In this document: piece after piece, positions 18,481-21,288 of the stretch
Layout of the letters: every line of letters starts with the position of its first letter
Position numbering within the stretch: the first letter of the stretch is position 1
DNA from: Candidatus Aenigmatarchaeota archaeon
GTDB lineage: Archaea; Aenigmatarchaeota; Aenigmatarchaeia; QMZP01
DNA: 21,288 bases
Direction: 5' to 3'
Assembly (NCBI GenBank): GCA_016198605.1
Contig: JACQIG010000062.1
Coordinates: 1 to 21,288, forward strand
The notes under the pieces: model-generated
Told to the model about the DNA's origin: nothing
Seen by the model: the letters and a program-made list of their open reading frames with translations, nothing else
Databases searched by the model: none
Position numbers and translations under genes: made by a program

Positions 18481-20308
18481 GGTTGCACAGCTTTTCTTTC
18501 AGCGCACGCAATCCTGCCTGCGGGCCATCAATGCCGCAGATTTCTTTATATTCCTCGGCAGGAGGGATACTGCCCGCAGCCTCAAGGATTTTTTCCCTGC
18601 TAACCCTTTCCAGCTTCCCAAGGCCCCTGATGCCTGACCTGATTTTTGCAGGGTCGGAAGATTTTATATACATGAGAGACAGCCCGAATGCCGCTTCTTC
18701 CCCCTTCTTTGCAAGCATGCCATACTCAGGCGTCTCGGGGGAGCCTGGCTCGAGGAACCTGCCAGCATTCCAGGCAATGGATTCCAGCACATCGCTGCCG
18801 CTTACGCCCAGGTCAATGCCCTGCTCAGCGGCCTTCCTCAAGCCAATATAGGCCGCAAGCATTTCATGGTTGTTGTACTTTCCTGACCTGTCTTTTATTA
18901 TGGCCTTCGCCATTGGCCCGCTGCCTGTCGGCCTGGGAGCGGGTTTCCTAGTGACCTTGAGTTCCGGGTTTGCTGTTGCTATCTTAACCTTGCCGGGCTC
19001 CTCAAAAAGGCCTTCTGGCCAGGAAAGCACATAGTGGTTCACCGCGCCTTCAAGCGCACGCGCAAAGGGCTCCTTATAGCCCTCCTCAGGCTCCTTGTGC
19101 AGGACCTTGCCGCCTGACCTGGTTACAACGTTCCTGTAGAATTCCTGTATGCTTTTTTCCGCCCTTGGGGAATGAGGGCCTGGAGCAGCGATCACATACA
19201 CAGGATATCTCGTGACGCCATTTGAAAAAAGATAGCGTTCAATCTCGCCGTATGTGAACTCTTCCAGCCTGACCCCCGCCTCGTCCAGCGCGGCCGCCGT
19301 AAGGTTGTATACGGAGGCGTCTTCCACGGTATCAAGGCCATCTGTCCACAATACCACTGCCCCAACCTTGTCCGCGCAGAACGGCTCAAGCGCCAGCTCA
19401 TCCTGCAGCGCCTTTGTATTCCCGTACAGGGCGGTTTTCCTCCACAATGCAGTGGCATTCTTTTTCTTGGCCGCCTGGTACTCCTCAATGAAGCGCTTTT
19501 CAAGTTCCTGTATGGCATTGTCAGCTTCCGACGCCTTCCCCTTCCACTGTACCTTGCCGATTGCAAACAAGGAGATTATGAACCTGTTCTCAGGATTTGA
19601 GGCGCCTCCTTTATACAGGCCTTTCATAACAGCGGCCGCGTCCTCCAGCAGCTTCCGGTACTCAGGCGCAAGCTGGATTGTGCCGTCGGGTTTCTCCACC
19701 ATGGCAGGTATGCCACCTCTTCTGCCGCCGCCATATAGCGCCACTATGCTCCCGCTGATGTCAAGCCCCACGACGATGCAGGCGGGGCTGTTTGAGTCGG
19801 ATTCTGTGAAGGCGTCAACATAGGCCGGCTTTGCCTTCCTGTCTCCCTGGGAGAGAACAAAATCCTCGGGCTTCAGGCCGCTGGCATATTTCCCGTCGGG
19901 GCCTGTAACCCACACTGTAGCCTGCCTTTGGCTTACATCCACTTTCTCAAGACCTATCCTCTTTGAATCGCAATAATTTGCCTTCTGGGTTGTCAAGCAT
20001 GCCTCCAGAAGGTGGTCGCCTTCCCCAAACAGGACCTCTCCCTTAGAGGGATCCTGCATCTGGACAGCCCTGCCGTTAAGCGTCCATGATATTTTCCTTA
20101 TGTCCCCTCTGTCTATATTGGTGTCAAGGGAAACGGCTGCCGGTTCATTAACGCCCACCCTCCTTATGTAATTCTCCGGAACTACCACCCTGACGTATGG
20201 CCTCTGGCCGTCAGTTGTCTTTGGCATGTAGCCCCTGGCGTCCAGAGGGGAAAAGGCAGCATAAAGGCCCAACACTGCAGCTCCCAAGCCCCTTGAAATC
20301 CTGCCCAT
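18467..20308 (-). CDS. Secreted von Willebrand factor A-domain protein
   Basis: This 613-residue protein starts with a signal peptide (MGRISRGLGAAVLGLYAAFS, residues 1-20). After an N-terminal beta region comes LKPEDFVLSQGDRKAKPAYV, the pre-vWFA strand typical of VWFA-related (TIGR03436-like) proteins. The vWFA domain starts with the metal site VGLDISGS (Asp183, Ser185, Ser187). TALYGNTKALQD supplies the Thr near 293, and LWTDGLD the Asp at 323. A C-terminal helical region (about 470-610) contains AAYIGLRKAAEQGIDLGVSG and ends near a Cys. No membrane anchor is seen, so it is probably released or bound to the surface. The start was chosen from TATA spacing; the upstream in-frame ATG at 20362 precedes the promoter. 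An adhesion or binding role is inferred. It converges on tag with a 14-base overlap. Confidence 0.86.
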   Translation of the reverse strand: MGRISRGLGAAVLGLYAAFSPLDARGYMPKTTDGQRPYVRVVVPENYIRRVGVNEPAAVSLDTNIDRGDIRKISWTLNGRAVQMQDPSKGEVLFGEGDHLLEACLTTQKANYCDSKRIGLEKVDVSQRQATVWVTGPDGKYASGLKPEDFVLSQGDRKAKPAYVDAFTESDSNSPACIVVGLDISGSIVALYGGGRRGGIPAMVEKPDGTIQLAPEYRKLLEDAAAVMKGLYKGGASNPENRFIISLFAIGKVQWKGKASEADNAIQELEKRFIEEYQAAKKKNATALWRKTALYGNTKALQDELALEPFCADKVGAVVLWTDGLDTVEDASVYNLTAAALDEAGVRLEEFTYGEIERYLFSNGVTRYPVYVIAAPGPHSPRAEKSIQEFYRNVVTRSGGKVLHKEPEEGYKEPFARALEGAVNHYVLSWPEGLFEEPGKVKIATANPELKVTRKPAPRPTGSGPMAKAIIKDRSGKYNNHEMLAAYIGLRKAAEQGIDLGVSGSDVLESIAWNAGRFLEPGSPETPEYGMLAKKGEEAAFGLSLMYIKSSDPAKIRSGIRGLGKLERVSREKILEAAGSIPPAEEYKEICGIDGPQAGLRALKEKLCNPTGL

Positions 20309-20329
20309 GTGTAATGGTTGGATAAAAGA

Positions 20330-20338
20330 AATATAAAG
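20330..20338 (-). promoter_or_regulatory. TATA box deciding the vWFA-protein start
   Basis: CTTTATATT on the minus strand is centred 26 bases before the ATG at 20308. Confidence 0.7.
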
Positions 20339-20361
20339 GTTACTACGCTGTGGTATAAACA

Positions 20362-20388
20362 ATTATAAAATTAAAAAATATAAAAAAC
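20362..20388 (-). terminator. T-rich terminator of the small exported protein gene
   Basis: On the minus strand, 13 bases past the stop at 20401, the sequence turns into several T runs (two of six Ts). This is the form of an intrinsic archaeal terminator and would insulate the vWFA gene downstream. Confidence 0.55.
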
Positions 20389-20400
20389 GCTTTCCAGCCT

Positions 20401-20619
20401 TCAGCACCCGGTTGTATCATCGTTTGTCCCGTCACAACCGGCCCAGCCCTCGCCATCTGCTGGTTCTACGGTCGTGAACTGTACCTGCGCGTAGCCTGTG
20501 CACCATGCACCGCTGTCGCATATGATTCCGCCGCTTGCAGGGCTTGCGAATGCTTGTCCAGCTGACACAGCAAGAACCAATGCGAGCGCTGCTATTGCGA
20601 ATGCCTGCTTTGCATCCAT
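20401..20619 (-). CDS. Small exported Cys-containing protein
   Basis: This 72-residue protein starts with a signal peptide (MDAKQAFAIAALALVLAV, cleavage probably at AFA-SP near residue 26). The mature peptide is about 45 residues: Gly/Ser-rich, with four Cys (IICDSGAWCTGYA and GWAGCDGTNDDTTGC) that could form two disulfides. There are no charged patches and no known family. The start is fixed by AAAGGAGGT 7 bases before the ATG, one of the best ribosome binding sites in the window; a longer start at 20667 would precede the promoter. It is followed by a T-rich terminator and then by the vWFA gene on the same strand. It could be a secreted small structural or signalling protein; no evidence chooses between these. 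Confidence 0.82.
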   Translation of the reverse strand: MDAKQAFAIAALALVLAVSAGQAFASPASGGIICDSGAWCTGYAQVQFTTVEPADGEGWAGCDGTNDDTTGC

Positions 20620-20626
20620 AGAAAAT

Positions 20627-20635
20627 ACCTCCTTT
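20627..20635 (-). promoter_or_regulatory. Shine-Dalgarno sequence of the small exported protein gene
   Basis: AAAGGAGGT on the minus strand ends 7 bases before the ATG at 20619 and fixes that start. Confidence 0.75.
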
Positions 20636-20655
20636 ATCTGGTATTGGAGGGGAAG

Positions 20656-20663
20656 CTTTAAAT
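20656..20663. promoter_or_regulatory. Shared symmetric TATA box between divergent genes
   Basis: CTTTAAAT contains the self-complementary core TTTAAA. Read on the plus strand it lies 28-29 bases before the GTG at 20688 (leaderless spacing). Read on the minus strand it lies 40-41 bases before the ATG at 20619 (spacing with a Shine-Dalgarno leader). No second TATA-like sequence serves either gene as well. Confidence 0.55.
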
Positions 20664-20687
20664 CCATAACAGCCCCTTATACATAGG

Positions 20688-21284
20688 GTGGCTGGCTTGA
20701 AAGAGATACTTCCAGGCATTTTCACGTGGGAGCATTACGTGGTCTCTAAGGGCATTTTGATAAACGGCTTCTACCTCAAGAAGGAGCAGGTGTTCCTTGA
20801 CCCGCCCAAGATGGACCCTTATGAGCTGCTTGAGATAGGCAGGCTAGGCGCTCCCAAGGACATCATAATAACAAACAGGGACCACGCGAGGGATGCGGAG
20901 CATTACAGAAGCTACTTCAAGACCAGGCCGAGGATATGGATAAATGAGGCTGAGAAAGAGGCTGCTGCAATACAGATAGACAAGACTTTTAGGCACAAAG
21001 AAAAACTCCCCGGAAACATCTTCGCCATGCAAGTGGAGAACAACAAGGCCACGGGGGAGACAGCCCTCTGGCTGGAGAAGCACAAGGCGCTGGTTTTCGG
21101 GGACGCCCTCATAGGCGCGCCGCCGGGAGAGCTTAACTTGCTTCCCCGCCTGCAGCCCAGCAAGGAAGCCAGGGAAGGCGTAAGGCCGCTGCTTGGGCTG
21201 GACTTCAGCCACGTGCTGGTTGCGCATGGGGCGCACATTATTGGCGACGGAAGGAAGGTCATTGAGGGGTTCCTCTCAAGGTAA
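20688..21284 (+). CDS. Metallo-beta-lactamase-fold protein with degenerate active site
   Basis: This 198-residue cytoplasmic protein follows the MBL plan: KEILPGIFTWEHYVVSKGIL (first strands), then KDIIITNRDHARDAEHYRSY where the metal motif should be (residues 61-72), then LVFGDALIG and VLVAHGAHIIGDG. The canonical T-H-x-H-x-D-H is replaced by T-N-R-D-H-A-R-D, so the binuclear zinc site is probably lost. The Asp of FGDALIG and the late His remain. It may bind rather than hydrolyse its ligand, or use a changed site. The GTG start fits the TATA spacing. A TTG at 20697, with GGGTGG in front, would give a shorter N-terminus (MKEILPGIF) and is possible. The stop is 4 bases from the window end. Confidence 0.85.
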   Translation: MAGLKEILPGIFTWEHYVVSKGILINGFYLKKEQVFLDPPKMDPYELLEIGRLGAPKDIIITNRDHARDAEHYRSYFKTRPRIWINEAEKEAAAIQIDKTFRHKEKLPGNIFAMQVENNKATGETALWLEKHKALVFGDALIGAPPGELNLLPRLQPSKEAREGVRPLLGLDFSHVLVAHGAHIIGDGRKVIEGFLSR

Positions 21285-21288
21285 TAGC

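Noticed and set aside
19254..19823. Plus-strand ORF of 189 codons opposite the vWFA gene
   Set aside because: Ser/Ala-rich antisense product; the minus-strand gene has a signal peptide, metal-site motif and promoter.
1..21288. Insertion sequence, integrase, CRISPR array or phage genes
   Set aside because: No transposase or integrase motif, no regularly spaced repeats and no structural phage gene were found on either strand.

Overview
The window looks like a piece of an archaeal chromosome, most likely from a DPANN-type lineage. Four things point that way. It encodes an archaeal/eukaryal-type tryptophanyl-tRNA synthetase, an archaeal-type cytidylate kinase, a Rad50 with a zinc hook and a DUF131 membrane protein. 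Arginine and isoleucine codons are rich in AGG and ATA. TATA boxes sit about 26-28 bases upstream of many start codons, the pattern of leaderless archaeal transcripts. Genes are short, tightly packed and often overlap by a few bases. A PHB-depolymerase-like lipoprotein next to thiolase, 3-hydroxyacyl-CoA dehydrogenase and crotonase recalls the published description of Diapherotrites (Candidatus Iainarchaeum) as possible polyhydroxybutyrate users. That placement is an inference. No rRNA, tRNA, CRISPR array, transposase or phage gene was seen.

Layout. 1-1817: two minus-strand genes with pilin-like N-termini, one running off the left edge, separated by about 260 non-coding bases. 1851-3953: a TrkH-type K+ transporter and an endonuclease III-related DNA glycosylase. 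4010-10195: the metabolic block, with an esterase/PHB-depolymerase-like lipoprotein, cytidylate kinase, crotonase, a small PepSY-like protein, a membrane-anchored winged-helix protein, an exported Met/His-rich protein, then thiolase, a GNAT acetyltransferase and 3-hydroxyacyl-CoA dehydrogenase in one tight operon. 10217-12136: a lipoprotein, a multipass membrane protein, a nitrilase-superfamily amidohydrolase and a DUF2283 protein. 12228-15216: Rad50, a tiny ORF and a second lipoprotein. 15229-16828 (minus): TrpRS, DUF167 and DUF131. 16929-18480: a small unknown, an OB-fold plus winged-helix protein with RPA32 architecture, and the DNA glycosylase Tag. 18467-20619 (minus): a secreted von Willebrand factor A protein and a small exported Cys-containing protein. 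20688-21284: a degenerate metallo-beta-lactamase-fold protein.

How the genes work together. Esterase, crotonase, 3-hydroxyacyl-CoA dehydrogenase and thiolase could convert C4 hydroxyacid units to acetyl-CoA, but the acid-activating step (CoA ligase or transferase) is not in the window. Rad50, the RPA32-like protein and two alkyl-base glycosylases (MagIII-like and Tag) form a genome-maintenance group. A large share of the other genes encode exported or membrane proteins.

Two promoter-to-start layouts recur. Most genes have TATA centred 26-28 bases before the start (leaderless). A smaller set, mostly exported proteins plus rad50, has TATA 37-41 bases before the start with a Shine-Dalgarno sequence in the short leader. 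This rule was used to correct several start codons.
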